A DNA stretch of 64,000 nucleotides, from assembly GCF_009828585.1 (NCBI RefSeq), contig NZ_WSRZ01000016.1:56024-120023 (forward strand), in the 5' to 3' direction. Of this stretch, positions 16,602 to 26,614 are shown one piece after another; positions within the stretch are counted from its first letter, which is position 1, and each line of letters begins with the position of its first letter. This stretch comes from Shewanella litoralis. GTDB lineage: Bacteria; Pseudomonadota; Gammaproteobacteria; Enterobacterales; Shewanellaceae. A program made the translations under genes and the position numbers. Below the pieces are notes generated by a model. The model saw only the letters and a program-made list of their open reading frames with translations. It ran no database searches and was not told the DNA's origin.

Positions 16602-18551
16602 CTACTTTACGTTTAAGTTCTCTTTAATGAACTTAAGCATGATGTCATAATATTTTTCACGATTTTCGGCGTTAAAGAAACCATGGCCTTCTTTTCTCCA
16701 AATCTCTTTTTGGAAAGGGTAGTTAGCTTGCTCCAACGCTTTTGCCATTGCTTCATATTGCTCTATCGGTGCGCGTTCATCTTCTTCACCATGAATTAAC
16801 AGCACTTTAGCTTTTAGCTTACTCACATTGTGAGTCGGTGACATTGCACGAAGGCGTTGAATATCTGTGCCTAACACTTCTTCTAAGTATGCTCCACCAC
16901 TGTAAGATTCAGGTACATCACCGGTTTTATACATTTGCTCTAAATCATAAACACCGGCAACGCCTACTGCGCATTTGAACATATCTGGCGCTAGCATTGG
17001 GCTCATTAGCGCTGAGTATCCGCCAAAACTGCCGCCCGAAATACACACTCTGTCTTTGTCGGCATAACCTTGATCGATGACATATTGGGTCGCATCAATA
17101 ATATCGTATTGAATTTTGCTGCCCCAAGATAAGTAGCCTGACTCTTCAAATGCTGTGCCGTATCCACCAGAGCCGCGGAAGTTAACTTGCAGCACTGCAA
17201 TACCATTATTAGCGAGTAATTGGTTTTCTGAGTTAAATACCCACAAGTCACGCGGACCATGTGGGCCGCCATGAGGATTAACCACAAGTGGCATATTTTT
17301 ATGCTCTTTCATGCCGACAGGTAGCGTTAAGTAACCATGAATAGTTACACCATCACGGTTAGTAAAGCTGATTGGGCGTACTTCTGACATTTCGCTAGGG
17401 TCTAGCTTTGCGTTTTCAGCAAATAAGAATTTGAGTTTAAGTTTTTGGCGGTCAAATAAGTAATAGTCACCCGAGTTTCTATCATTCATCGCCATGACAA
17501 TAAGCGTGTTACCGTCAACGGTTTCGCTGACAATACGAATGCGATGATCTGGAATTGCATCCATTAGCTGTCGTAGGGCTTTGGCTTTATCGCTTTGAGT
17601 ATCAACAAAGCGATACTCTGGGTAGCCGTTTTCAAACTCAACAGCATAAAGGGCATTGGTTTGGTCACTGACCCATGTCATCAATGGATCGACAACATCG
17701 TGCTGGATAATTTTTTTATGTTTAGCTGTGGCGAGCTCAACTTCATAAATTGCGCGAGTTGCACCTTCACCATTTGCTAAAGCGTAAATTGATTTATTGT
17801 CTTCAGTGAACGAAAGCGGGTAGAAATCGGTGAGGCCGCCTCTAATTTTATCAGCATCAACCCATTCACCATTTTCATAGTAAAACAGTTGGTCATTGTT
17901 TTTCTCGTCTGTGGCGAAACTAAAGCGTATCTCTTCATTGTTATCAACAAGAAAGCCTGCATTGGCAATGGGTGATGTGGTAAGGCGTTTACGTTTACCT
18001 GAATAGACGTTGACTCTGTATGCCAGAGTGTATGCATAATTTTGTCTATTCCAAGGATAGGCCATCACATAAATGTATTTGTCGTCATCTTTTAACGTAT
18101 CTAAAACAAATGCACTTGCACGGATAGCTTCGTTATTTGAAATACTGGTACCGGTTGATGTTCCGCCATTATAACCAAACAAGTATTTCGATTTACTGCC
18201 ATCATAATTTACAGCTAATAACTCGCCATAATAGTCTGATACTTCGCGTTGGGCGTGTTTATAAAGTTTTTGTAATACTATTCGTTCGTCATTGACCCAA
18301 TAGTAGCTACCGACTTCTTCATCGCCACTGAATTTTACCGCATAAGTTGGCTTCATTGATTCAAGATTTAAAATCAATAATGTGCGTTTTTCATCTTCCA
18401 TTAGGATCACACCGAGGTGTTTACCGTCGGGTGAAATTTTTACGCCAGAAAACTCAGAATCAGCACTAAAATCTTTAATTGAAGGTGAGGCGAAGGTGTG
18501 GGTGGTGAATAAAATAAACAAACAGCAAGTGAGGTATAAAATGCGCAGCAT
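16602..18551 (-). CDS. Secreted S9 (prolyl oligopeptidase family) peptidase
   Basis: A 649-residue serine peptidase of the S9 family. An N-terminal signal peptide (LYLTCCLFILFTTHTFA, cleavage near residue 21) predicts a periplasmic location. A beta-propeller-like region spans about 25-390, and the alpha/beta hydrolase domain about 400-649. The catalytic triad is readable: S508 in SGGSFGGYS, D591 in HGEEDERAP and H623 in EGHGFF. The HGGPHGP oxyanion-hole motif is near 427. Substrates are probably short peptides, but specificity cannot be read from sequence. It stands alone, 156 bases downstream of slmA on the same strand. Confidence 0.92.
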   Translation of the reverse strand: MLRILYLTCCLFILFTTHTFASPSIKDFSADSEFSGVKISPDGKHLGVILMEDEKRTLLILNLESMKPTYAVKFSGDEEVGSYYWVNDERIVLQKLYKHAQREVSDYYGELLAVNYDGSKSKYLFGYNGGTSTGTSISNNEAIRASAFVLDTLKDDDKYIYVMAYPWNRQNYAYTLAYRVNVYSGKRKRLTTSPIANAGFLVDNNEEIRFSFATDEKNNDQLFYYENGEWVDADKIRGGLTDFYPLSFTEDNKSIYALANGEGATRAIYEVELATAKHKKIIQHDVVDPLMTWVSDQTNALYAVEFENGYPEYRFVDTQSDKAKALRQLMDAIPDHRIRIVSETVDGNTLIVMAMNDRNSGDYYLFDRQKLKLKFLFAENAKLDPSEMSEVRPISFTNRDGVTIHGYLTLPVGMKEHKNMPLVVNPHGGPHGPRDLWVFNSENQLLANNGIAVLQVNFRGSGGYGTAFEESGYLSWGSKIQYDIIDATQYVIDQGYADKDRVCISGGSFGGYSALMSPMLAPDMFKCAVGVAGVYDLEQMYKTGDVPESYSGGAYLEEVLGTDIQRLRAMSPTHNVSKLKAKVLLIHGEEDERAPIEQYEAMAKALEQANYPFQKEIWRKEGHGFFNAENREKYYDIMLKFIKENLNVK

Positions 18552-18707
18552 GAATACAGTCCGTGTAATAAATGTTAAAAATGTAACGGCATTGTATTTT
18601 ATCTGAGTTTTTGGAACAAGAGTTGCGGATTAATTATTCAATTAGATTAAGCGGATATAGGGAGGACACTAGAGCTACATACACATTGCATATAGCCCTA
18701 ATGCTGG

Positions 18708-19301
18708 CTAGCTTCTCAACAATTGCTGCTGAATAAAGGTCCATTGTTCATCAAAATGTTGAGTGGGCTTTTGTTTAAATTCACTGCGGACAAATTGTGA
18801 AATTCTGCCTTCGGCAAACGCTAGTAACAAGTTAGCGAGTATGGCTTCATCGAGGTTGAAACCGACGCCTTCGCGTAAGGTTTTTTCACGCAGAATTTGT
18901 TTTATTTGGGTTTCTATTTTGGCAAATAATACATCGATACGGCTGCGTAAACGTTCATTTTCACCTAATAGTGCATCGCCGTTTAATACCCGTGAAATAC
19001 CTGGATTACGTTCAGAAAATACCAACAATAATTGCAGCACGAGCTGGCAGCGGGTCATGGTGTCTTTTTCTTCGTCCATGATGATATTTAACCGCGAGAG
19101 AATCGCGTCTTCAATAAACTCAATCAGACCTTCAAACATGCGCGCTTTGCTAGGAAAGTGACGATACAGTGCAGCTTCTGACACACCCACTTCAGCGGCG
19201 AGTTTGGCGGTAGTGATCCGTTGACCTGGGCTGGTCTCAAGCATTTGCGCTAAGCATTGTAAAATATGCTCACGACGGTTTATTTTTGGGCTTTCGGCCA
19301 T
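18708..19301 (-). CDS. slmA: Nucleoid occlusion factor SlmA
   Basis: A 197-residue TetR-family DNA-binding protein that blocks FtsZ assembly over the chromosome. The N-terminal helix-turn-helix spans about residues 28-52 ([20 protein letters not shown]). The remainder is close to E. coli SlmA (198 residues), including [14 protein letters not shown] and FVRSEFK. It is third in a minus-strand set coaBC-dut-slmA, 35 bases after dut, as in E. coli. The DNA target and the FtsZ interaction are family knowledge. Confidence 0.96.
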   Translation of the reverse strand: MAESPKINRREHILQCLAQMLETSPGQRITTAKLAAEVGVSEAALYRHFPSKARMFEGLIEFIEDAILSRLNIIMDEEKDTMTRCQLVLQLLLVFSERNPGISRVLNGDALLGENERLRSRIDVLFAKIETQIKQILREKTLREGVGFNLDEAILANLLLAFAEGRISQFVRSEFKQKPTQHFDEQWTFIQQQLLRS

Positions 19302-19336
19302 TATGTGTTCCTTGGCTCAGTGACTACTTGAAAAGG

Positions 19337-19795
19337 TTATTTGGTGCCTGAATGGCCAAATCCACCTTCTCCACGATCTGAGCTATTAAACTCATCCACT
19401 AGGGTAAATTCTGCTTGTACAACAGGGACAAACATTAATTGGGCTAAACGATCGCCAATGTCGAGTGTGAATGGTTTATCACTTCTATTCCAACATGACA
19501 CCATAAGTTGCCCCTGGTAATCGGAGTCGATTAAACCGACCAAATTACCCAGCACAATGCCATTTTTATGGCCCATACCTGAGCGCGGTAAAATAACCGC
19601 TGCCAGGCTTGGATCGGCCACGTAAATGGCGATACCTGTTGGAATTAACACGGTTTGACCTGGCTCTATGACCATTGCCGTGTCGGTCATTGCGCGTAAG
19701 TCCATACCTGCGCTACCGGGAGTCGCATAAGCTGGCAGCGGGAATTCACTGCCAATACGCGAGTCGAGAATTTTTAGTTCAATGGGTGTTTTCAT
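19337..19795 (-). CDS. dut: dUTP diphosphatase
   Basis: A 152-residue trimeric dUTPase that hydrolyses dUTP to dUMP and pyrophosphate, lowering uracil incorporation and feeding dTMP synthesis. Motifs seen are [35 protein letters not shown] and the C-terminal [10 protein letters not shown] that closes over the active site. Length equals E. coli Dut. The start codon overlaps the coaBC stop (ATGA), indicating coupling. Confidence 0.97.
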   Translation of the reverse strand: MKTPIELKILDSRIGSEFPLPAYATPGSAGMDLRAMTDTAMVIEPGQTVLIPTGIAIYVADPSLAAVILPRSGMGHKNGIVLGNLVGLIDSDYQGQLMVSCWNRSDKPFTLDIGDRLAQLMFVPVVQAEFTLVDEFNSSDRGEGGFGHSGTK

Positions 19796-20994
19796 GATTT
19801 TTTTAGTTGTTGTTCTATCAATGTAAGTAATTGGCGTGCCAGTGTCAGTTTATCTGTTGCGGGCAGTTGTTGGCTGCCGTCTTGCCAAAATACTTGTAGT
19901 GCATTGCTATCGGCATTAAAGCCTAAGCCTTGAATAGAGACATCGTTAGCGGCAATCATATCCAGTTTTTTACGCTGTAGTTTACCGCGAGCGTATTGCT
20001 CTACATCGTTCGTTTCAGCAGCAAAACCGACGGTGAAAGGCCGTGTTGTGTGCTGAGCTACCGTGGCTAAGATATCAGGATTACGCACCAGTGCAAGTTG
20101 CATTTCTTCTGCCGATTTTTTAATTTTTTGATCGGCGACATCGGCAATTCGATAGTCTGCTACTGCGGCGCAACCGATAAAAATATCATGTTGTTCAACT
20201 TGTTGCATTACGGCGTCGAGCATTTGCTGTGCAGAGTCGACATCAATGCGCTTAACGCCAACTGGTGTGGCAAGGTTAACTGGCCCCGAAACAAGCGTCA
20301 CTTCTGCGCCCATTTCTGCTGCAGCTTGTGCCAGAGCAAAGCCCATTTTGCCAGAGCTGTGGTTGGATATATAACGCACCGGGTCAATGGCTTCGCGGGT
20401 TGGCCCTGCGGTGAGTAACAATTTATGACCTTGTAAAGACTTTGGCCCAAAAAACTGCACCAGTTGCTCAGCTATGGCGACGGGCTCTTGCATGCGGCCT
20501 GGGCCAACTTCACCACAGGCTTGGTTACCTGAGGCTGGCTGCCAAATGGTTAAGCCTTTGCGAGCTAGATTGGCCATGTTCTCTTGAGTGGCGATGTTTT
20601 GATACATCTGTTGGTTCATGGCTGGGCACACAATGATTGGCGCGCTAGTGGCTAAACAGGTGGTAGTGAGTAGCTCGTCGGCCATGCCGGCATTAATGCG
20701 TGCCATCAAGTTTGCGGTAGCAGGAGCAAGTAACACTACGTCAGCCCAGCGTGCCAGCTCAATATGACCCATTGCGGCTTCTGCTGCAGGATCGAGTAAA
20801 TCAGAAGCGACCGGATGGCCTGAAAGCGCCTGAATGGTTAATGGAGTAATAAACTCCATGGCGCTTTGGGTCATGATGACACGCACATCTGCGCCACGTT
20901 CTTTTAAGCGACGAATTAGATCGGCGCTTTTGTATGCGGCAATACCGCCGCCAATTCCGAGTAGTACTTTTTTATTTGTCAGCATGTTGTGCAT
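19792..20994 (-). CDS. coaBC: Bifunctional phosphopantothenoylcysteine decarboxylase / synthetase
   Basis: A 400-residue CoA-pathway enzyme. The N-terminal CoaC half (about 1-190) is a flavoprotein decarboxylase with GGGIAAYK, the active-site [17 protein letters not shown] and the catalytic-cysteine segment [15 protein letters not shown]. The C-terminal CoaB half (about 195-400) ligates cysteine to phosphopantothenate, with [20 protein letters not shown] and the [10 protein letters not shown] segment. The start is ATG at 20994 with GAGG six bases upstream; a TTG four codons farther up is rejected. It is divergent from radC and first gene of coaBC-dut-slmA. Confidence 0.96.
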   Translation of the reverse strand: MHNMLTNKKVLLGIGGGIAAYKSADLIRRLKERGADVRVIMTQSAMEFITPLTIQALSGHPVASDLLDPAAEAAMGHIELARWADVVLLAPATANLMARINAGMADELLTTTCLATSAPIIVCPAMNQQMYQNIATQENMANLARKGLTIWQPASGNQACGEVGPGRMQEPVAIAEQLVQFFGPKSLQGHKLLLTAGPTREAIDPVRYISNHSSGKMGFALAQAAAEMGAEVTLVSGPVNLATPVGVKRIDVDSAQQMLDAVMQQVEQHDIFIGCAAVADYRIADVADQKIKKSAEEMQLALVRNPDILATVAQHTTRPFTVGFAAETNDVEQYARGKLQRKKLDMIAANDVSIQGLGFNADSNALQVFWQDGSQQLPATDKLTLARQLLTLIEQQLKKS

Positions 20995-21209
20995 TATCCG
21001 CCTCAAATCTCATTGCGGCTAACAATATCACAAACCTATGACAAGTTGCGTGGATCCAATCTCAAAAATATCGACCATACTGTGTAACTAATTTAAGAGA
21101 GTGTTTTCTAAAAATACAACAATTCAGGATTGGCGAAGTCGTTACGAATTTATGCAATGTGGTTGAATTTGTCGAGGGTATGACTTCTCACCGATAACAA
21201 GGAGCATAC

Positions 21210-21887
21210 ATGGGTATAAAAGATTGGCCTCAAGGAGAGGGGCCGCGCGAAAAGCTATTATTACATGGTGCAGGGCAATTGTCTGACGCTGAATTATTAG
21301 CGGTAATTTTGCGAAATGGTCTCGCGGGTCAAAATGCGGTGGATTTAGCCCGAGAAATGATAAATCAGTTCGGCGGTTTACGCAGCTTGTTAAGCGCCTC
21401 AAAGAGTCAGGTTTGTAAATTAGCCGGTGTTGGGCCGGTAAAATATGCTCAATTGCAGGCTGCGGCCGAAATTTCTAAGCGAATTGCGCATGAAAATCTA
21501 CAAAGAGGGCAAATTTTGACAAATCCTGATTTAACTCGGGACTATTTAATGAGACAATTAGCAGACCGATCCTATGAAGTGTTCGCCTTACTATTGTTGG
21601 ATACCCAACATAGAGTCATTCAATTTGTAGAATTATTTCGTGGCACCATCGATTCCGCTTCTGTTTATCCTCGCGAGGTTATTAGCCTTGTTTTGGAGAA
21701 AAAAGCAGCAGCAGTGATAGTGTGTCACAATCACCCGTCTGGCATTGCAGAGCCAAGTCAGGCTGATCGGCGAATAACTGAGCGAATAAAAAATGCATTG
21801 GCAACCATAGATGTTTCTTTGTTAGATCATATGGTTGTAGGTGATCAGGAGATAGTCTCCTTTGCCGAGCGAGGATGGATTGTATAA
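21210..21887 (+). CDS. radC: RadC-family JAB1/MPN protein (UPF0758)
   Basis: A 225-residue protein with an N-terminal helix-hairpin-helix region (KLAGVGPVKYAQL near residues 70-82). A C-terminal JAB1/MPN metalloprotease-like domain carries HNHPSGIAEPSQAD, whose histidines and aspartate bind zinc in relatives. It was once called a DNA repair protein; its biochemical role is still unclear. The start follows ACAAGGAG. It is divergent from coaBC and upstream of rpmB, the same order as in E. coli. Confidence 0.93.
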   Translation: MGIKDWPQGEGPREKLLLHGAGQLSDAELLAVILRNGLAGQNAVDLAREMINQFGGLRSLLSASKSQVCKLAGVGPVKYAQLQAAAEISKRIAHENLQRGQILTNPDLTRDYLMRQLADRSYEVFALLLLDTQHRVIQFVELFRGTIDSASVYPREVISLVLEKKAAAVIVCHNHPSGIAEPSQADRRITERIKNALATIDVSLLDHMVVGDQEIVSFAERGWIV

Positions 21888-21894
21888 ACACTGC

Positions 21895-21923
21895 TTGATC
21901 TTATATGGTCAATCGTGTATAAA
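21895..21923 (+). promoter_or_regulatory. Promoter of rpmB-rpmG
   Basis: TTGATC and TATAAA are separated by 17 bases, followed by a GC-rich ATGCGCC discriminator typical of growth-rate-controlled ribosomal genes. The -10 lies about 85 bases upstream of rpmB. Confidence 0.7.
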
Positions 21924-22008
21924 ATGCGCCCTCTTTGTGCCTCGGGCGACGGCCATACGAGGCACATTAATGCTCGAGCGTTAAAAATTTGTTTTGGAGA
22001 AGATTGAC

Positions 22009-22245
22009 ATGTCAAGAGTATGCCAAGTAACTGGCAAGAAGCCAATGGTTGGTAACAACCGTTCGCACGCAAAAAACGCGACTCGTCGTCGTTTTTTACC
22101 TAACCTACAAAACCACCGTTTTTGGTTAGAAGAAGAAAAGCGTTTCGTACAATTACGTGTATCTACTAAAGGTATCCGTATTATCGACAAGAAAGGTATC
22201 GAAGTAGTTGTTGCTGAACTTCGTGCCCGTGGCGAGAAGGTATAA
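22009..22245 (+). CDS. rpmB: 50S ribosomal protein L28
   Basis: A 78-residue ribosomal protein, identical in length to E. coli L28. It begins [20 protein letters not shown] and ends [19 protein letters not shown] upstream supports the ATG at 22009; an in-frame ATG five codons earlier is not the start. It is co-transcribed with rpmG, six bases downstream. Confidence 0.98.
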   Translation: MSRVCQVTGKKPMVGNNRSHAKNATRRRFLPNLQNHRFWLEEEKRFVQLRVSTKGIRIIDKKGIEVVVAELRARGEKV

Positions 22246-22251
22246 TAGAAA

Positions 22252-22425
22252 ATGGCTAAATCTAAAGGTAATCGTGAGAAGATCAAATTAGTATCTACTG
22301 CTAAAACTGGTCACTTCTACACTACTGAAAAGAACAAGCGTAACATGCCTGAGAAAATGGAAATCAAGAAATTTGATCCAGTTATTCGTCAGCACGTTAT
22401 CTACAAAGAAGCTAAAATCAAGTAA
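22252..22425 (+). CDS. rpmG: 50S ribosomal protein L33
   Basis: A 57-residue protein beginning [20 protein letters not shown] and ending VIYKEAKIK, clearly L33. It lacks the CxxC pairs, so it is the zinc-independent form like E. coli L33. It follows rpmB closely and is followed by a strong terminator. Confidence 0.98.
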   Translation: MAKSKGNREKIKLVSTAKTGHFYTTEKNKRNMPEKMEIKKFDPVIRQHVIYKEAKIK

Positions 22426-22440
22426 TTGATTTTACTTCTT

Positions 22441-22469
22441 AAAAAAGCCCCTTAATTGGGGCTTTTTTT
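22441..22469 (+). terminator. Intrinsic terminator of rpmB-rpmG
   Basis: AAAAAAGCCCC and GGGGCTTTTTTT form a strong stem with loop TTAATT, 16 bases after the rpmG stop. Confidence 0.95.
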
Positions 22470-22496
22470 ATGCCCAAAGAAAAGTAGGCTATACTG

Positions 22497-22692
22497 ATAC
22501 CAATCCGCATTAGAATGTGCTCTTTTAGCGAAAATTATCTATGCAGTCTTACGTTAACAAAGAAGTCCATGCTGATAAATTGGCCCTTCTGGGCTGTGCC
22601 ACTAGCTGCATTACGGCTTCAAATGCCTTTGATGTAGGTGACTACACCTATACAGCCTCTAGTGATGCAGCCTAAAAAATAAGGATTGGTAT
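22497..22692. repeat. Fold-back repeat with ATACCAATCC ends, copy B
   Basis: A 196-base element with perfect 10-base terminal inverted repeats (ATACCAATCC / GGATTGGTAT). It lies in the 482-base rpmG-argA gap. The inside has no long ORF and differs from the other ATACCA-ended elements in this window. It is probably a non-autonomous repeat. Confidence 0.6.
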
Positions 22693-22814
22693 GCTAAAGT
22701 TTATGCTGTTTGAGTGAGCTAAAGTGCGTAAGGTAAAACAGCCAATTAAGTTAAACTAACTTTATGGCTGTAATGATTTTTTCACACTTAACAGGCAAAC
22801 TATTTTTTGTTTTG

Positions 22815-22853
22815 TGTGAAATAAAATGCTTTAAAAGTGAATTAAAATGCAAT
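22815..22853 (+). promoter_or_regulatory. Tandem ARG boxes (ArgR operator) upstream of argA
   Basis: TGAAATAAAATGCT (22817-22830) and TGAATTAAAATGCA (22838-22851) each match the ARG-box half-site pattern TGAAT-N4-ATTCA with few mismatches. Their centres are 21 bases apart, the standard spacing of paired boxes bound by an ArgR hexamer. They lie 55-93 bases before argA, so arginine-dependent repression is likely. Confidence 0.7.
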
Positions 22854-22907
22854 ACCATCGTTAATCTATAGTACATTCTGGCTTGTAACCGCACTCAGGT
22901 TGCAAGT

Positions 22908-24266
22908 ATGACTAACACCAAACTAATTACCGAGGTGAATTTGCCTGTGAGAACCACTGAACTGGTTGATGGATTTCGTCATTCTGCTCCTTATGTTAAT
23001 GCCCATAGAGGTAAAACTTTTGTCGTCATGTTAGGTGGCGAAGCATTAGCACATCCGCAGTTCCGCGGCATTTTAAATGATGTCGCCTTGTTACATTCAC
23101 TCGGAATTGAAGTGGTATTAGTTTACGGTGCCAGGCCGCAAATTGATGCAGGATTAAAAGCGGCAGGCATTGAGCCTGTTTATCATAATGGTGTGCGCAT
23201 TACCGACGAAGACAGCTTAAAAATTATTAAGCAGGTTGCGGGCGCGACTCAGTTTGATATTACTGCAAGGTTGTCGATGAGCTTAGGCAATACGCCGATG
23301 CAAAATGCACAAATTAACGTAGTGAGCGGTAACTTCGTCATTGCACAGCCTTTAGGTGTTGATGATGGTGTTGATTTTTGTTTGAGTGGTAAGGTGCGCC
23401 GTATTGACGCGCAAGGGTTACGACGCCAGTTAGACAATAATGGTATTGTATTAATGGGGCCGATAGCGGCTTCTGTTACGGGCGAAAGTTTCAACTTAAC
23501 CGCTGAAGAAGTCGCGACTCAAGTGGCTATTAAGCTTAAAGCAGACAAAATTATTGGCTTTAGTGATACTAACGGTCTTATTGGCAAAAATGGAGAAGTC
23601 ATAGCCGAGCTCATGCCTGATGATATCGAAGAAATGCTGAAAACCATGACTGCAGATGATCATACCACCATCGGGACTATGGCATTTTTGAAAGCCAGTG
23701 TAGAAGCGTGTCGTCGTGGTGTACCGCGTTGCCACTTAGTGAGTTATTTAGACGATGGTGCATTACTGCAAGAGCTCTTTTCTCGTGAAGGTATCGGTAC
23801 TCAGATTGTGACACAAAGTGCCGAGCGTTTACGCCGTGCGACGATCAGTGATATTGGCGGTATTTTAAACTTAATTCGCCCACTGGAAGAGCAAGGCATT
23901 TTAGTTCGTCGCTCTCGTGAGCAGCTTGAAATGGAAATTGAGCAGTTTATGTTGGTCGAGCGCGATAACTTAGTCATTGGTTGTGCTGCACTGTATCCGT
24001 TTGAAGAAGACAATGCTGGCGAGTTTGCGTGTTTAGTGGTGCATCCTGATTATCGTGATGCTGACCGTGGCAGTATTTTGTTGAATAACATTATTGGCCA
24101 AGCCCGAGTACGCGGTTATTCGCGTTTGTTTGCATTAACGACTCGTAGTATTCATTGGTTTTTAGAGCACGGCTTTAATATTGTTGATGTTGAAGAGCTG
24201 CCTAATAAGAAAAAGCAACTGTATAACTACCAGCGCCGTTCAAAAATTCTCGCGCTCGATTTATAA
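22908..24266 (+). CDS. argA: Amino-acid N-acetyltransferase (N-acetylglutamate synthase)
   Basis: Catalyses acetyl-CoA + glutamate to N-acetylglutamate, the first step of arginine synthesis. The N-terminal amino-acid-kinase-like domain (about 20-300; [23 protein letters not shown]) is the arginine-sensing part. The C-terminal GNAT domain (about 305-452) holds AALYPF, VVHPDYR and [14 protein letters not shown]. The protein is 452 residues from ATG 22908. A GTG at 22947 (VRTTELVDG), with GAGGTG upstream, aligns better with the E. coli start (443 residues) and may be the true start. Preceded by tandem ARG boxes and followed by a terminator. Confidence 0.95.
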   Translation: MTNTKLITEVNLPVRTTELVDGFRHSAPYVNAHRGKTFVVMLGGEALAHPQFRGILNDVALLHSLGIEVVLVYGARPQIDAGLKAAGIEPVYHNGVRITDEDSLKIIKQVAGATQFDITARLSMSLGNTPMQNAQINVVSGNFVIAQPLGVDDGVDFCLSGKVRRIDAQGLRRQLDNNGIVLMGPIAASVTGESFNLTAEEVATQVAIKLKADKIIGFSDTNGLIGKNGEVIAELMPDDIEEMLKTMTADDHTTIGTMAFLKASVEACRRGVPRCHLVSYLDDGALLQELFSREGIGTQIVTQSAERLRRATISDIGGILNLIRPLEEQGILVRRSREQLEMEIEQFMLVERDNLVIGCAALYPFEEDNAGEFACLVVHPDYRDADRGSILLNNIIGQARVRGYSRLFALTTRSIHWFLEHGFNIVDVEELPNKKKQLYNYQRRSKILALDL

Positions 24267-24282
24267 GCGTTTCGCACAATTA

Positions 24283-24309
24283 AAAATGCCGGTTATTCCG
24301 GCATTTTTT
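24283..24309 (+). terminator. Intrinsic terminator after argA
   Basis: AAAATGCCGG and CCGGCATTTT form a 10-bp stem with loop TTATT, followed by more T residues. Confidence 0.9.
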
Positions 24310-24366
24310 ATGGGTAAAAGAAACGAATAAGAGCAGTATAATATGAGCTTTTAAAAGGAGGAACCG

Positions 24367-24906
24367 ATGAATAATATCGTATTAGCCCCGCTTGATTCAG
24401 GCGCGATATACAGTTTTATCGCAATACTGTTAGGTTTATTAGCGCTAACCGTATTTATTTTTATTAAGTCCATCCCCAGCAACGCAAAATATTTAACCTT
24501 AGGGATTATGCTGCCATTAATGGGATTGTTTATATTTACGCTTTATCAATCATTTACCAGTACGATTTCGTGGGGAGACACAAGGCTGCAGGTCAATATT
24601 CCGCTGTATTCGAATACGATTGAGATTAACCAAGTTGATTTTGCACAAGCGCGTATTGTTAACCTGATTGAAGAGCCCGAATACGCCGCTAAATGGCGCA
24701 CAAATGGTTTGGGCTTGCCTGGGTATGCTCTGGGTTGGTTTTCATTAAATAATGGCGTTAAAGCCTTGCTGTCTGTCACCGATCCTGTGCAGGTCATTCT
24801 TTTGCCAATAAGCCAAGATAGAGTGATTTTGGTTAGCGTAATCGATGCAGACGAAGCGCTAGCAAAATTGCATGCTAGCGCACTGCCCAAAAAGGCTATC
24901 GATTAA
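24367..24906 (+). CDS. Membrane protein of unknown function, PH-like C-terminal domain
   Basis: A 179-residue protein with two hydrophobic helices (about residues 13-34 and 41-62). A soluble C-terminal part (about 68-170) has beta-rich segments such as ISWGDTRLQVNIPLY and GYALGWFSLNNGVKALLSVTD. The second half resembles bacterial PH (YdbT/DUF304-like) domains, but this is only suggestive. AAAAGGAGG gives a very strong ribosome-binding site. The end overlaps the rarD end by four bases in convergent orientation. No pathway can be assigned. Confidence 0.8.
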   Translation: MNNIVLAPLDSGAIYSFIAILLGLLALTVFIFIKSIPSNAKYLTLGIMLPLMGLFIFTLYQSFTSTISWGDTRLQVNIPLYSNTIEINQVDFAQARIVNLIEEPEYAAKWRTNGLGLPGYALGWFSLNNGVKALLSVTDPVQVILLPISQDRVILVSVIDADEALAKLHASALPKKAID

Positions 24907-25823
24907 ACCTTCACTGCGGCCGCTTTTTTATTGGCTACATGACGTCGCTGGCGTTGCAGTACCATGTCGCTAATAAATATCACCAGTGCGCCCCAGATAA
25001 AACAAAAAGTGATGCCTTTTTCAATGTCAAAAGGCTCATTAAACAGTTTTACTGCAAGAATGAACATGATGCTTGGGCCAATGTATTGGAAGAAACCTAA
25101 AATAGAAAATGGAATTCTGACTGCTGCACCCGCAAAACATAAGAGAGGGATGGTGGTAACAATGCCTGCGGCCAGTAAAAGTAAGTTAAGATTAAGGCTA
25201 TTAGTTAACATGCTAACCGGTGAGCTGTCTAACGTTACTAATAAGTAACCGAGTGCAACCGGTAATAAAATGGCGGTTTCAACCAGCAAGCCAGATTTGG
25301 CATCAATATTGACTTTTTTGCGCAGTAAACCATAAAAGCCAAAGCTTGCAGCAAGGGCCAAAGACACCAACGGAATTGAACCAAACGAGATTAACTGCAC
25401 CAGTACGCCCACACTCGCTAATGTAACTGCAACCCATTGTAATTTACGTAAGCGTTCGCCGAGAAACACCATTCCTAGCAATACGTTAAACAATGGGTTA
25501 ATAAAATAACCTAAGCTGGCATCCAACATGTGGTCGTTATTGACTGCCCAGATAAAAATAAGCCAGTTTGCGGCGATCAATATCGATGTCGTCAGTAAAA
25601 TGAGCAGTTGTTTGGGCTGTTTAAGAATAAGGCGTAAACGGCTAAATCCACCAATAAATTGCATTAAAATGATCATAAACAGAAATGACCATATCACGCG
25701 GTGCATTAATATATCAGTGGCAGGGACTTGATGTAATAATTTGAAATATAAAGGGGCGACACCCCAAATGGTGTAAGCGCAAATCGCGAGGAAAACCCCT
25801 TTACGGTATTCTAAATCAGGCAT
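24903..25823 (-). CDS. rarD: RarD-family EamA drug/metabolite transporter
   Basis: A 306-residue inner-membrane transporter with about ten transmembrane helices in two EamA repeats. It matches E. coli RarD strongly (AYTIWGVAPLYFKLL, NWLIFIWAVNNDHMLDASLGYFINPL, FFQYIGPSIMFILAV). RarD was linked to chloramphenicol resistance; its natural substrate is not known. The start at 25823 (MPDLEYRKGVFLA) aligns with the E. coli N-terminus; the frame extends upstream only to a TTG. Next to yigI and recQ, as in E. coli. Confidence 0.92.
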   Translation of the reverse strand: MPDLEYRKGVFLAICAYTIWGVAPLYFKLLHQVPATDILMHRVIWSFLFMIILMQFIGGFSRLRLILKQPKQLLILLTTSILIAANWLIFIWAVNNDHMLDASLGYFINPLFNVLLGMVFLGERLRKLQWVAVTLASVGVLVQLISFGSIPLVSLALAASFGFYGLLRKKVNIDAKSGLLVETAILLPVALGYLLVTLDSSPVSMLTNSLNLNLLLLAAGIVTTIPLLCFAGAAVRIPFSILGFFQYIGPSIMFILAVKLFNEPFDIEKGITFCFIWGALVIFISDMVLQRQRRHVANKKAAAVKV

Positions 25824-25851
25824 AATGGTCAACATTGGCAACAACGAAAGA

Positions 25852-25872
25852 GGGGCGATTGTAGGTCGCCCC
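25852..25872 (-). terminator. Hairpin between yigI and rarD
   Basis: GGGGCGA and TCGCCCC form a perfect 7-bp stem with a 7-base loop, followed on the minus strand by TCTTTCGTT. It sits 29 bases before the rarD start. The short T tract makes it a weak terminator or an attenuator-like element. Confidence 0.4.
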
Positions 25873-25961
25873 CACTGATGGCACAAGTCATAAAGCAATT
25901 TGTTTATCGGTTTGCTGTCAGTTTAACGTGGCAATGAAGTTGATAAATTGTCGATTATGAA

Positions 25962-26426
25962 TTAACCGACCATGTAAGTACCTGTACCAAAAGCAATATG
26001 AGTGCCTAATTCATTGTGCAACTCCATCCGGCAAACAGATACGCGATTGCCTGCGCGGATAACCGTGCCGGTACCGGTAAATATTTCACCGCGCCCCGGG
26101 CGTAAAAAATCCACCCGCATATCAATGGTGCCTAAGGTGGTTAAGCGCTGTTGTAGCTCTTCCATGGTCCAGTCGTCACGGCTGGCAACTAGCCCAGCAA
26201 AGGCGGTTAGACCACCCACTACATCAAGTAACGTTGCGGTAACGCCACCATGAAGAATGTTTTGATGGATATTACCAATCAGTTCGGGTTTCATTTTTAT
26301 TACGACCTCAACCCCATTGATGTCGTAATGTTTAATGTCTAATCCGAGTAGATTATGAAATGGAACGTGTTTATCAAAAATCTCTGCAACCTGTTGTAAG
26401 GCTTGATCTTGAATAGATGAAGTCAT
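25962..26426 (-). CDS. yigI: YigI-like hotdog-fold acyl-CoA thioesterase
   Basis: A 154-residue PaaI/hotdog thioesterase. The motif QNILHGGVTATLLDVVGGL carries the conserved HGG and acidic active-site residue. The stretch LGTIDMRVDFLRPGRG and the C-terminus TGTYMVG match E. coli YigI closely. The start at 26426 has AAGGA seven bases upstream; an in-frame TTG two codons upstream is less likely. Neighbour of rarD and recQ as in E. coli. It probably hydrolyses medium to long acyl-CoAs, by homology only. Confidence 0.9.
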   Translation of the reverse strand: MTSSIQDQALQQVAEIFDKHVPFHNLLGLDIKHYDINGVEVVIKMKPELIGNIHQNILHGGVTATLLDVVGGLTAFAGLVASRDDWTMEELQQRLTTLGTIDMRVDFLRPGRGEIFTGTGTVIRAGNRVSVCRMELHNELGTHIAFGTGTYMVG

Positions 26427-26614
26427 GGGCAATCCTTGTCGTATTTATTATTTTTGTATGTATTTTCAATGCGCATAGAGTATTTAATCTAACGCTAAAG
26501 TGTTCAATACTCAATCATCATCGGCATGTTAAATAAACCAATTGCACTTTGCTTCAAGACATCTGTGGCTGAGTGCTTTAAAATGACCATCCTTTAAATG
26601 ACATCATAGTGTGA

